In this document: positions 1 through 7,238 of the stretch, piece by piece
Position numbering within the stretch: position 1 is the stretch's first letter
Layout of the letters: each line of letters begins with the position of its first letter
Virus record (IMG/VR): IMGVR_UViG_3300030106_006336
Coordinates: 1 to 20,999 of that record
DNA from: a virus
Length of the DNA: 20,999 nucleotides
Reading direction: 5' to 3' (one strand)
The notes under the pieces: model-generated
Databases searched by the model: none
Told to the model about the DNA's origin: nothing
The model's input: the letters and a program-made list of their open reading frames with translations, nothing else
Made by a program: the position numbers and the translations under genes

Positions 1-114
1 GCATTTGTTGAATGGTACGATGGTCCTGCTGAAGTTGACGCTATCAGTAATTCAATAGCTGATTTTAAGCGAGCCCGGCCAGATATGGCTCCCAACTTGG
101 TGAGACTTAAGTAA
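1..114 (+). CDS. 3' end of an unidentified CDS
   Basis: Frame 1 is open from the first base to a TAA at 112-114 and encodes the last 37 residues of a protein, ending PNLVRLK. The tail is hydrophilic with one acidic stretch (WYDGPAEVDA) and a basic end. The stop is directly followed by the ATG of the next gene at 115, as expected in a tightly packed phage operon. Too little is visible to name a family, and the start lies outside the window. Confidence 0.6.
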   Translation, partial: AFVEWYDGPAEVDAISNSIADFKRARPDMAPNLVRLK

Positions 115-300
115 ATGCCCTATAAGCGTGTTGGTAAATGCGTTTATAAGAAAAAGCGTGATGGTTCTCAGGGAGAAAAGAAAGGCTGTTCTAAATCTGT
201 AGCCATGGCAAAAAAGTATTTAAAAGCTCTTTATGCTGTTGAAGAAGTTATCCGCGAGGAACTTAAGAAGTTTTTACATGAGAGGGTGAGTGTCCAATAA
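115..300 (+). CDS. Small basic phage protein of unknown function
   Basis: This 61-residue, Lys/Arg-rich protein begins MPYKRVGKCVYKKKRDGS and contains GCSKSVAMAKKYLKALYA followed by an amphipathic helix ending KKFLHERVSVQ. From memory, short proteins with a GKCVYKK...GCSKS pattern are common in marine T4-like phages, but I know no assigned function. Two cysteines (in GKCVY and KGCSK) might bind a metal or pair; this is inference. The gene starts immediately after the preceding stop and overlaps the next gene by 11 bases, so it is translated as part of the operon. The C-terminal FLHER resembles the FLxE motif near the N termini of two later genes. Confidence 0.7.
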   Translation: MPYKRVGKCVYKKKRDGSQGEKKGCSKSVAMAKKYLKALYAVEEVIREELKKFLHERVSVQ

Positions 301-559
301 AGAGCAAGAACAATTAGATTTATATTTTTCTCCTCATGGAGAAACTTTAAAAGCTAGCGCATCAACTCTCAAGGATAACCCAGTGGGTACTTCAGATTAT
401 ATTAATGAAAAACAAAAATCACTTCATTCTCCACGTGGTTACTATGATCCCGATGTTTTTTTAAGTCCACAAAAATTTGTTCAAAAATATAATCCCGATA
501 ATGTAAATGAATATAGACTATTTAAATTAAGCGTTATAGGAGAAAATAATGATGGCTAA
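290..559 (+). CDS. Hypothetical hydrophilic protein, 89 aa
   Basis: I place the start at the GTG at 290, which follows a purine-rich AGAGGG ribosome binding site at about 281-286 and overlaps the preceding gene by 11 bases. The product is hydrophilic and rich in Ser, Asp, Asn and Tyr, with short motifs such as SPHGETLKAS, SPRGYYDPDVFLSP and a hydrophobic C-terminal strand FKLSVIGEN. I do not recognise a family and see no membrane segment. It overlaps the following membrane-protein gene by 11 bases, so the two are probably translationally coupled. Codon use is AT-rich like its neighbours. Confidence 0.65.
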   Translation: MSNKEQEQLDLYFSPHGETLKASASTLKDNPVGTSDYINEKQKSLHSPRGYYDPDVFLSPQKFVQKYNPDNVNEYRLFKLSVIGENNDG

Positions 560-749
560 AGCACAAGCATTTTTAGATTCGTGGTTGGCAAAACTAACTT
601 CACGTAAACTCATGGTTTGGTTAACCGCTACGGGTCTTACACTCGCTGGGCATGTAACCAGCGAGGACTGGGTGATCATTTCAGCAATTTACATTGGTGG
701 ACAAACAGTTATTGATGGTATTTCTAGGCTACGAGGTTACAATGATTAA
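549..749 (+). CDS. Holin-like small membrane protein
   Basis: The 66-residue product has two hydrophobic segments, at about residues 21-34 (LMVWLTATGLTLAG) and 41-57 (WVIISAIYIGGQTVIDG), joined by a short charged turn (HVTSED). The N terminus is amphipathic and basic, and the C terminus is short and charged. Two close membrane helices in a protein under 100 residues are typical of class II holins, which form pores in the inner membrane at lysis. The next two genes have spanin-like architecture, which supports a lysis role. Tandem ATG codons at 549 and 552 are both possible starts. It overlaps the next gene by 8 bases. No catalytic motif can confirm the holin call, so it rests on size, topology and context. 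Confidence 0.6.
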   Translation: MMAKAQAFLDSWLAKLTSRKLMVWLTATGLTLAGHVTSEDWVIISAIYIGGQTVIDGISRLRGYND

Positions 750-1125
750 AGCAAAAATTCTTGATTTTGTTATTAAAAATTGGAAGATCTTACTCATTTT
801 GTTTTTAGCTGGCGTCATTGCTCTAAAAAGTCGATACGATTATGCCCTTATGCAGAATGCCTACGAGACACAGATAGAATCACACCAAGCACAAATTGAA
901 GGCTTGAAAGAGATTCACAAACAAGAGCTAAGAGAAAAACAGAAATTGATGGAAAAACATCTGGAAACTATAGCTGAGATTGAAGAAGACTATGAAGATG
1001 CTTTAGGCATGATTAACGAGATTAGAGAAGATAAAAAATCAAAATACAGAAACAAATTCAATAGTGACCGTGAACAACTAATTAAAGATATAGAAGAAAA
1101 ATTTGGTATCCAATATGTTCCTTAA
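742..1125 (+). CDS. N-anchored coiled-coil protein, possible inner-membrane spanin
   Basis: I chose the ATG at 742, which overlaps the stop of the holin-like gene; the same frame is open further upstream but lies inside that gene. The 127-residue product has a short basic N terminus, one membrane helix at about residues 14-29 (NWKILLILFLAGVIAL), then a long highly charged helix from about 35 to 115 rich in Glu, Lys and Gln, with a heptad-like pattern. This N-in, C-out coiled-coil plan is that of Rz-type i-spanins, which connect the inner and outer membranes at lysis. Family membership is not proven by sequence; topology and position after a holin-like gene are the evidence. Confidence 0.55.
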   Translation: MIKAKILDFVIKNWKILLILFLAGVIALKSRYDYALMQNAYETQIESHQAQIEGLKEIHKQELREKQKLMEKHLETIAEIEEDYEDALGMINEIREDKKSKYRNKFNSDREQLIKDIEEKFGIQYVP

Positions 1126-1531
1126 TTTGTTATTGATGTTAACCTTAACAGCTAATGCGACTGAGCCTGCTAAGTTTACTGTTCTTGAATATAACGCACC
1201 GGCTCCTTTCGCCGGTGTTTTGTTTGATGAATTTGCCATGTCTCAAATCATGGCAGATTTTGACATATACAAATATTCATGTGACATAAGAACCGATTAT
1301 CAACTAAAGATCCAAAAAGAAGAATATGAATTTAAACTTGAAAACATGAGAATTGAAAACAAAGCCTTAACAGATGAGTACGATTTGTTTATAATGCAGA
1401 AAGACAAAGAGATAAATGTGTTGACTGATGCACTAAAAAAAACTTCACCCCGGCACAAATGGTTATATTTTGCTGGTGGGATCCTCATTGGTACTGCCGC
1501 ATCATATGGCGCATATAAGGTTTTAAAATGA
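1115..1531 (+). CDS. Exported coiled-coil protein with C-terminal membrane anchor
   Basis: I start this at the ATG at 1115, where the product opens with a typical signal peptide (MFLNLLLMLTLTANA, cut probably before TEP). A TTG at 1103 would only add four residues. After the signal comes a PAPFAGVLFDEFA segment, a charged coiled coil at about residues 55-105, and a C-terminal hydrophobic helix at about 116-137 (WLYFAGGILIGTAASYGAY). I recall the APFxGVLF pattern in phage proteins encoded near lysis genes, but I know no proven function. The gene overlaps the preceding spanin-like gene by 11 bases. It could be the partner of that protein in a two-component spanin, although there is no obvious lipobox cysteine. 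Role in envelope disruption is inference. Confidence 0.6.
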   Translation: MFLNLLLMLTLTANATEPAKFTVLEYNAPAPFAGVLFDEFAMSQIMADFDIYKYSCDIRTDYQLKIQKEEYEFKLENMRIENKALTDEYDLFIMQKDKEINVLTDALKKTSPRHKWLYFAGGILIGTAASYGAYKVLK

Positions 1532-1917
1532 GTAAAAATTATGATCAAATTGCTGCAACCGAAAAGGCGATTGCAGAGAAGTACGGTGCTGAAGCTATAC
1601 AGAACCCAAAAGCTAACTGGGATGAAGCTAAAGAAAAAGAATATCTTGAACAAATGAAAGAGCTGTATCAAAAAACTAAGTCCAACGAAGAGACAGCGGA
1701 GAAAATAGATATAAATGGTATAAAGGTATCAAAAAAACTACTTAATAGAGAATCAGTGCAGACGTGTCCAGTTTGTGGAGCTTATCCTAAAAAATCTATG
1801 GACAATGTTTGTATGGTCAAATTTGAATGTTGCGAAAAATGCTATTACAAATACGTGCAGCAGCGCGAAGACAGATGGTTAAAAGGATGGCGCCCAAATG
1901 AAAATAACAAAAAATGA
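1528..1917 (+). CDS. Zinc-ribbon-like phage protein
   Basis: The 129-residue product has a helical, charged N-terminal half (residues 1-60) and a C-terminal metal-binding region: TCPVC at 79-83 and CCEKC at 101-105, with a further Cys at 95, followed by a conserved-looking REDRWLKGWRPN tail. Paired CxxC and CxxC motifs 18 residues apart fit a zinc ribbon. Such domains mediate protein or nucleic-acid contacts; nothing shows which here. The start ATG overlaps the preceding stop (ATGA at 1528-1531), and the end overlaps the next gene by 20 bases. It precedes the packaging genes, so a transcription or packaging accessory role is possible but unproven. Confidence 0.65.
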   Translation: MSKNYDQIAATEKAIAEKYGAEAIQNPKANWDEAKEKEYLEQMKELYQKTKSNEETAEKIDINGIKVSKKLLNRESVQTCPVCGAYPKKSMDNVCMVKFECCEKCYYKYVQQREDRWLKGWRPNENNKK

Positions 1918-2485
1918 TATCAAGGTTGCAATTTTAGAAGCACTTGAAGAGCAATCACCTTTAGATGTAAAAAAAGACCGTGCTAGCGCCGGAGTTGGAA
2001 AAGCTACGGCGATGACTCGTGCGGTAACAAAGGATACTGCTGGCGAGATTAGCCCGCAAGAGCGAAATATCGCAACTAAGGTTTATGAATATATGCTTCA
2101 ATTAGCTGCCGAAGAAGGCATGGATTTGAATACAAAAAGAAATGTCATACAAATTGTTTTTAATTTGCTCGATAAAAGACTTAAGCCCGGTGGCGCCTCT
2201 GATACAGAGGTTGACGACGGACAAACAGTTACCACGGAAGGCCACTGCCCATCCGCCTCACCTGAGCCTTTACCGCAGATGACACACGATTCCGATCATG
2301 GAGAGGGTAGGATGGCTAAGTCTCAATTATATAGAGCAGCGGAGTATGCCTCAGAATTAGAGCAAATGATTCAGGACGGCGATGAATTAGATGCTTGGGT
2401 GCAAGCTAAAATCACCAAAGCTTCCGATTACCTTTCCTCAGTTAAACACTATTTATATTACAAGAACGTCAGAGGAGACCAGTAA
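1898..2485 (+). CDS. Hypothetical protein with C-terminal helical YASELEQMI domain
   Basis: The 195-residue product has three parts. Residues 1-18 form a basic-acidic helix (MKITKNDIKVAILEALEE) of a type repeated at the N termini of other genes here. Residues 20-98 are mainly helical. After a low-complexity Pro/Ser/Asp/Thr linker (about 98-137) comes a compact helical domain at 139-187 with AAEYASELEQMIQDGDELDAWVQAKITKA as its core, spelled here only in part: the key residues are the DELDxWVQAKITKASDY segment. I recall this domain as free-standing small proteins in T4-like marine phages, with no known function. A second, in-frame ATG at 2312, preceded by AGAGGG, could produce that domain alone (57 residues). 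Confidence 0.7.
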   Translation: MKITKNDIKVAILEALEEQSPLDVKKDRASAGVGKATAMTRAVTKDTAGEISPQERNIATKVYEYMLQLAAEEGMDLNTKRNVIQIVFNLLDKRLKPGGASDTEVDDGQTVTTEGHCPSASPEPLPQMTHDSDHGEGRMAKSQLYRAAEYASELEQMIQDGDELDAWVQAKITKASDYLSSVKHYLYYKNVRGDQ

Positions 2486-3033
2486 TGGCAACAGTTTATG
2501 AAATTATACAAGGCTTATCGCAGGCCGCAGCTAATGCTTATGATGGAGCATTGGACGAAAACGGAGAAGCCTTAAAGCCCGGTCTTCAACGTGATGAAGG
2601 GCGCCCACTTATTGACAAAAGAGTGATGGATGGCTTTAATGTAACTTTTTATGGCAACAAGATGTGCTTGGGTTATCATTCTGAAGTACACCTTCGTGAA
2701 GTATATGCTAATGGTTTTGAACAAGAGATTGAACAGCGTCTTGCTGATGTCGTTAAATTTCTCAAAAAAGAATACAAAAAGATTGTAGGCAGCGCCGTAA
2801 CTCTCACAAAAGAGGGAGAGGTGGATGTTTGCGTTGAAAATTCCTCTAGAGTTAGAAGCTGGGTTACTGCTAAAATGCATTATAAGATTGGTGGTTTAGA
2901 CGAAGAGATGGCCTACAACCAACCATCAGAGGATCGTCTTGAGGATAGTTTTAAAAAGTTTTTAGAACAAGGTGGTTGGAATGGAGACGGCGGCAAGCGC
3001 CCAGAAAATGATTCTAGAAAAAAGGAATCATAA
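2485..3033 (+). CDS. Hypothetical protein, 182 aa
   Basis: The start ATG at 2485 shares its A with the preceding stop (TAATG) and is preceded by AGAGGAG at about 2469-2475, a strong ribosome binding site. The product has an acidic N-terminal third, a central alpha/beta region (FNVTFYGNKMCLGYHSEVHLREV then a long amphipathic helix ending FLKKEYKKIVG) and a beta-rich part (VTLTKEGEVDVCVENSSR, VTAKMHYKIGG). The last 30 residues are hydrophilic and probably disordered. I do not recognise a named family. Its place just before the packaging genes suggests a head or neck component, but that is only position. Confidence 0.65.
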   Translation: MATVYEIIQGLSQAAANAYDGALDENGEALKPGLQRDEGRPLIDKRVMDGFNVTFYGNKMCLGYHSEVHLREVYANGFEQEIEQRLADVVKFLKKEYKKIVGSAVTLTKEGEVDVCVENSSRVRSWVTAKMHYKIGGLDEEMAYNQPSEDRLEDSFKKFLEQGGWNGDGGKRPENDSRKKES

Positions 3034-3034
3034 A

Positions 3035-3664
3035 GTGAAACTTACTAAGGCTAGCCTCCAAAAAATAATTATTGAAGAGTATGTGAAAGATACTTTTTTA
3101 GATGAAGCCATGAGCAAAAAGAAAGCTGAGCAAGTTTTGGCTTGGATTAGAGGCGAAGCTCCTCGCCCGGAGTGGCTTACAGATGATTATGGCCTTAGTG
3201 GCAAAGCAAAATCTGGCCAATCGCCTAATGACTCAAATGTGGATAGAGCAGCCCAAACAATGCCTATGGCTAATTTGGGCGACCAAGATCCTGAGCCTGC
3301 AAATGTTGAGGACAAAATCGTCAGCTTGGTACAAGATATGCCGGCCGAAGAGATGCTAGACTTATTTACAGCAGTTATTGAAAAGCTTGCCCCAGAGTAT
3401 ATTGAGCCACAGCGTAGGCAAATAGGTTTTAGAGAAGTAAAGTATATTATCCAAGAAGTATTAAACGAAGTTGGTGATTATCATTTTGGCTTTGGCGATG
3501 AAGAAAAATACGATGCTCTAGATCCACATGGTTTTGGCAGTATGTCAGATGCAGAATTAATGGACATGATTGAAAGAGAAGGTATGGAAGAGATTTTGGT
3601 TACTGATGGTGATGGCGATCTTATCAATCGTGAAGAAGTGATAGCGGCCTTGAAAAATGTATGA
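3035..3664 (+). CDS. Hypothetical acidic protein upstream of terminase
   Basis: I choose the GTG at 3035: it lies two bases after the preceding stop, has AAAGGA at 3021-3026 as ribosome binding site, and gives the N terminus MKLTKASLQKIIIEEYVKD, which matches the N-terminal helix type seen in neighbouring genes. The 209-residue product is acidic and helical, with a second similar helix at about 130-146 (GFREVKYIIQEVLNEVG). Near the C terminus, TDGDGDLINREEV (190-202) looks like a degenerate calcium-binding loop with one position missing. The gene occupies the place where a small terminase subunit is often encoded, but I see no helix-turn-helix or other feature that would support that. It overlaps the terminase start by 4 bases. 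Confidence 0.65.
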   Translation: MKLTKASLQKIIIEEYVKDTFLDEAMSKKKAEQVLAWIRGEAPRPEWLTDDYGLSGKAKSGQSPNDSNVDRAAQTMPMANLGDQDPEPANVEDKIVSLVQDMPAEEMLDLFTAVIEKLAPEYIEPQRRQIGFREVKYIIQEVLNEVGDYHFGFGDEEKYDALDPHGFGSMSDAELMDMIEREGMEEILVTDGDGDLINREEVIAALKNV

Positions 3665-5244
3665 GCTTCAAACTAACAAAAAAAGAAATATTAAAAGAAG
3701 TAGTTAAATGCGGCAAGGACCCATCTTACTTTCTTAAAACATATGCTCGCATCTCACATCCAATGCATGGGTTAATTTTATTCAATACGTTTGATTATCA
3801 AGACGAGTTGCTGAACGACTTCAACGATTATCGCTTTAATGTAATCAACAAGGGACGACAGCTTGGTATTTCCACACTGACTGCTGGATACATTGTGTGG
3901 ATGATGCTCTTCCACCGCGATAAGTCTATTCTTGTTATGGCAACTAAGTTTGAAACGGCTGGAAACCTTGTGCGTAAAGTTAAAAGCATTATGAAAAATT
4001 TGCCTGACTGGATTCGGATTGCCTCCATCTCTACAGATAACCGCACATCTTTTGAGTTATCAAATGGCTCAACTATCAAGGCAGCCTCGACTTCTGGCGA
4101 TGCTGGCCGCTCTGAAGCACTGTCTTTGCTGGTGCTTGATGAGGCCGCACACATTGATGGGCTTGAAGATTTGTGGACTGGTTTGTATCCTACACTTTCT
4201 ACTGGTGGTCGATGCATAGCTATATCAACGCCAAATGGTGTTGGTAACTGGTTTCATAAAACTTGTGTTGGAGCAGAAACAAAAGAAAACAATTTTAAAT
4301 TGACTACATTGATGTGGGATGTACACCCTGAGCGTGATGAAGAGTGGTTCAAGAAAGAAACCAGAAATATGTCACGAAGACAGATTGCACAAGAGCTTGA
4401 GTGCAACTTCAATACTTCAGGGGAAACAGTTATTGATCCTGACGCGCTGGAATGGATAGCAGCAAACGTAACTGAGCCAAAATACAGAACGGCTTTTGAT
4501 CGTAATTTTTGGATTTGGGAAGAGTACGATCCATCTTGCAATTATCTATTGACTGCAGACGTTGCCCGCGGAGACGGGGCTGACTATTCGACATTCCATC
4601 TCATTAAATTAGAGACATTACAGGTTGTCGGAGAGTACCAAGGTAAGCCAACTCCTGATTTATATGCTAACATGTTAAATCAGATTGGAAGAGAATTCGG
4701 AAACGCGATGGTGGTTATTGAAAATAATAGCATAGGATACACAGTTTTAGATAAATTAATTGACTATGCATACCCAAATATTTATTACTCTGTAAAATCT
4801 ACACATGAATATATTGAACAACACATGGCTGAACACAGGAACTCTGCCGTTCCCGGTTTTACCACATCATCTAAGACTCGTCCCTTGGTAGTAGCTAAAT
4901 TAGAAGAGTTTATAAGAAACAAACTAATTACTACATATTCATCCCGATTGGCAAATGAATTGAGAACATTTATTTGGACAAACGGAAAACCCCAAGCATT
5001 AAAAGGATACAATGATGATTTAGTTATGGCACTTGCGATTGCTTGCTGGGTTAGAGACACAGCTTTGCAGACAAATCAAAGAGATTTGAACTACAAGAAG
5101 GCTTTTGTTGATGCTATAATAACTTCACGAACCAGTTTTGACACAAAAATAAAAGGACAAATCGGGTACAAAGAAGATAGCGTTTTAGATAAAATGTCAA
5201 CGGCTGAGAACATGTATAAAGAATTTATGTGGATTATAAAGTGA
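3661..5244 (+). CDS. terL: Terminase large subunit (T4 gp17-like)
   Basis: This 527-residue protein is the DNA packaging motor: an ATPase that pumps DNA into the prohead and a nuclease that cuts the concatemer. The ATPase domain shows a Walker A-type loop at 64-72 (KGRQLGIST, the degenerate form usual in T4-like terminases), Walker B LLVLDEA at 156-162 with D160 and E161, and the coupling motif STPNG at 189-193. The C-terminal RNase H-like nuclease has the expected acidic residues: D300 in LLTADVARGDGADYS, E354 in VVIENNSIGY, and D452/D453 in GYNDDLVMAL. Length and domain order are normal and I see no intron or intein. The start ATG overlaps the preceding stop (ATGA). No small subunit is recognisable upstream. 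Confidence 0.96.
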   Translation: MSFKLTKKEILKEVVKCGKDPSYFLKTYARISHPMHGLILFNTFDYQDELLNDFNDYRFNVINKGRQLGISTLTAGYIVWMMLFHRDKSILVMATKFETAGNLVRKVKSIMKNLPDWIRIASISTDNRTSFELSNGSTIKAASTSGDAGRSEALSLLVLDEAAHIDGLEDLWTGLYPTLSTGGRCIAISTPNGVGNWFHKTCVGAETKENNFKLTTLMWDVHPERDEEWFKKETRNMSRRQIAQELECNFNTSGETVIDPDALEWIAANVTEPKYRTAFDRNFWIWEEYDPSCNYLLTADVARGDGADYSTFHLIKLETLQVVGEYQGKPTPDLYANMLNQIGREFGNAMVVIENNSIGYTVLDKLIDYAYPNIYYSVKSTHEYIEQHMAEHRNSAVPGFTTSSKTRPLVVAKLEEFIRNKLITTYSSRLANELRTFIWTNGKPQALKGYNDDLVMALAIACWVRDTALQTNQRDLNYKKAFVDAIITSRTSFDTKIKGQIGYKEDSVLDKMSTAENMYKEFMWIIK

Positions 5245-5252
5245 GAAAATAA

Positions 5253-7238
5253 ATGGCACCAAGAAACAATAGAAAAGGCAAAAACCCAGTTAACACACAG
5301 TCATCGTTGTTCAAATCGTTGACCAGACTGTTCTCTGGGCCTATCGTTACATATCGCTCACAATCAGGGCGCAAAATACGGAGACAACATCTTGACAAAT
5401 ACGCTGCAAGATTTAAGACTGCCTCTGGCCAACAGTTTAAAAAGCAAACTTATAATCCTTTGGATACCATAGCGTCTAACGCCATAGCAAACCAGAGAAG
5501 AAGCGAAAGATATATTGATTTTGATCAAATGGAGTACATGCCTGAGATTGCCTCATCGCTTGATATTTACGCAGATGAGATGACAACGTTCTCAGCGCTC
5601 CGTCCTATGCTGAATATCAATTGCACCAATGAAGAAATTAAAGCAGTGCTTGATTTGCTGTACCATAACATTTTGAATATTGAATATAATCTTTTTGGTT
5701 GGTGTCGTACTATGTGCAAATACGGCGACTTCATGCTTTACTTGGATATTGACGACAAGATGGGCGTTCAGTCTGCAATCGCACTGCCCCTGCAAGAAGT
5801 CGAGAGACTTGAGGGTTTAGATTCAACAAACCCTAACTACGTCCAGTATCAGTGGAACTCTGCCGGCATGACCTTTGAAAACTGGCAAGTTGCACATTTC
5901 CGTATATTGGGTAATGATAAGTACGCACCTTATGGCTCTTCTGTTTTGGAACCAGCCCGTCGTATTTGGCGACAGCTTACTCTTATGGAAGACGCTATGA
6001 TGGCATACCGTGTTGTTCGCTCATCCGAGCGACGTGTGTTTAAGATTGACGTTGGCGCAATTCCCCCACAAGATGTGGAAGGGTACATGCAAAAAATTGT
6101 ATCTCAACTGAAGAGGCACTCTATCGTTGATAAAGATACTGGTCGTGTTGATCTTAGATATAACCCTCTCTCAATTGAAGAGGACTACTACATCCCAGTG
6201 CGTCAGGGTTCGGCAACGGACATAACAAACTTGGCTGGTGGTTCAAATACTACGGAAATTGACGATATCAAATACCTCCGTGATAAGCTTTTCTCGGCTT
6301 TAAAAATTCCTCAATCATATCTTTCAATGGGCGAGGGAGCAACCGAAGATAAGACTACGTTAGCGCAGAAAGATATCCGTTTTGCCCGTACCGTACAAAG
6401 GTTACAAAGGACAGTTATACATGAACTTGAAAAAATCGGAATTATCCATCTTTATACTCTTGGTTTCCGCGGAGACGATCTTATTAATTTCAAACTTTCT
6501 TTGAATAACCCATCTAAGATTGCCGAGCTTCAAGAGATTGAGCACTGGAAAGCTAAGTTTGATATTGCAGGAGCGGCCACTGAGGGCTATTTCTCACGCA
6601 GATGGGTAACAGAAAACATATTCAATATGTCTCACGAAGAGTTTGCTAGAAACCAACGCGAAATGTACTATGATCGTAAGCATGATGCAGCCCTTCAAGC
6701 TGTGGCAGAAGCACAAGCTGCAGGCGCCGCCGGCGGTGGGGGAGGCTTAGACCTTGGTGGCGGAGACGACGCCGGCGGTGGCTTAGATCTTGGTGGTGAC
6801 GCTGGTGGAGACGCCGGCGCGGAAGGCGGTGGTTTAGACTTGGGCGCTGACGCACCCGCGGCTGAACCAGAAGGCGGTGGTGAAGATGATACACTACTAG
6901 CCGCCCCTCCCGGCTCTAGAAATGCTCCACGCTTGACACCCGGTTCAAAAGGTAAGGTCTACCATCCGGTTAAGACAGATTCTCGTCCTTCTGGTGCTCG
7001 CACAAGAAATTATGCACGTATCGCAACACCAGAAACAAACACATATCGCACCAATAATTTAGGTGGTGCCGAGCTTAGATCCTTGTCTAGAGGCATTTAT
7101 GAGGAAGAAGAGCCTATTTATTCATTGAATGAGCAAAAAGAAGAACAGAAAATGTTATCGATGAATAAATCTTTAACAAATCTTCTGGAAGATCTTAGCA
7201 ATAAAGAAAAGTTAACGGAGCAAAATGATGAAGGCTAA
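5253..7238 (+). CDS. gp20: Portal vertex protein (T4 gp20-like)
   Basis: The portal is the dodecameric ring at one head vertex through which DNA is packaged and to which the tail attaches. Supporting segments are EYMPEIASSLDIYADEMTTF (94-113), SSERRVFKIDVGAIPP (257-272), DDIKYLRDKLFSALKIPQSYL (337-357, here a key T4-portal signature) and TLAQKDIRFARTVQRLQ (369-385). The fold is complete by about residue 480. The remaining 180 residues are unusual: a Gly/Asp/Ala tract (491-548) with repeated GGGLDLGG units, a Pro/Arg/Thr-rich linker (550-605), and a charged helical end. At 661 residues it is longer than T4 gp20, mainly through this tail. It starts 8 bases after terminase, and overlaps the next gene by 14 bases. 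Confidence 0.95.
   Translation: MAPRNNRKGKNPVNTQSSLFKSLTRLFSGPIVTYRSQSGRKIRRQHLDKYAARFKTASGQQFKKQTYNPLDTIASNAIANQRRSERYIDFDQMEYMPEIASSLDIYADEMTTFSALRPMLNINCTNEEIKAVLDLLYHNILNIEYNLFGWCRTMCKYGDFMLYLDIDDKMGVQSAIALPLQEVERLEGLDSTNPNYVQYQWNSAGMTFENWQVAHFRILGNDKYAPYGSSVLEPARRIWRQLTLMEDAMMAYRVVRSSERRVFKIDVGAIPPQDVEGYMQKIVSQLKRHSIVDKDTGRVDLRYNPLSIEEDYYIPVRQGSATDITNLAGGSNTTEIDDIKYLRDKLFSALKIPQSYLSMGEGATEDKTTLAQKDIRFARTVQRLQRTVIHELEKIGIIHLYTLGFRGDDLINFKLSLNNPSKIAELQEIEHWKAKFDIAGAATEGYFSRRWVTENIFNMSHEEFARNQREMYYDRKHDAALQAVAEAQAAGAAGGGGGLDLGGGDDAGGGLDLGGDAGGDAGAEGGGLDLGADAPAAEPEGGGEDDTLLAAPPGSRNAPRLTPGSKGKVYHPVKTDSRPSGARTRNYARIATPETNTYRTNNLGGAELRSLSRGIYEEEEPIYSLNEQKEEQKMLSMNKSLTNLLEDLSNKEKLTEQNDEG
6723..6896 (+). 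repeat. Gly/Asp-rich repeat tract in portal C-terminal region
   Basis: Codons for portal residues 491-548 are almost entirely Gly, Asp, Ala, Leu and Glu. The unit GGGLDLGG or a close variant recurs at about residues 496-503, 508-515 and 525-531. The DNA is GC-rich compared with the flanking portal sequence and uses varied Gly and Asp codons, so the repeat is not a very recent duplication. The encoded segment is probably disordered, acidic and flexible. Confidence 0.8.

Noticed and set aside
1300-1671. Minus-strand frame of 123 codons with hydrophobic Phe/Ile runs
   Set aside because: Opposite to two genes with clear signal peptide and zinc-ribbon features; Phe/Ser runs mirror Lys/Glu-rich coiled-coil codons.
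3605-3637. EF-hand calcium loop in the gene before terminase
   Set aside because: DGDGDLINREE lacks the Gly at position 6 and the Glu at position 12; noted as degenerate only.
3035-3664. Small terminase subunit
   Set aside because: Right place, but no helix-turn-helix or recognisable similarity, so left as hypothetical.
6646-6894. Minus-strand frame rich in His, Arg and Leu
   Set aside because: Reverse complement of the Gly/Asp-rich portal tract; its composition is fully explained by that.
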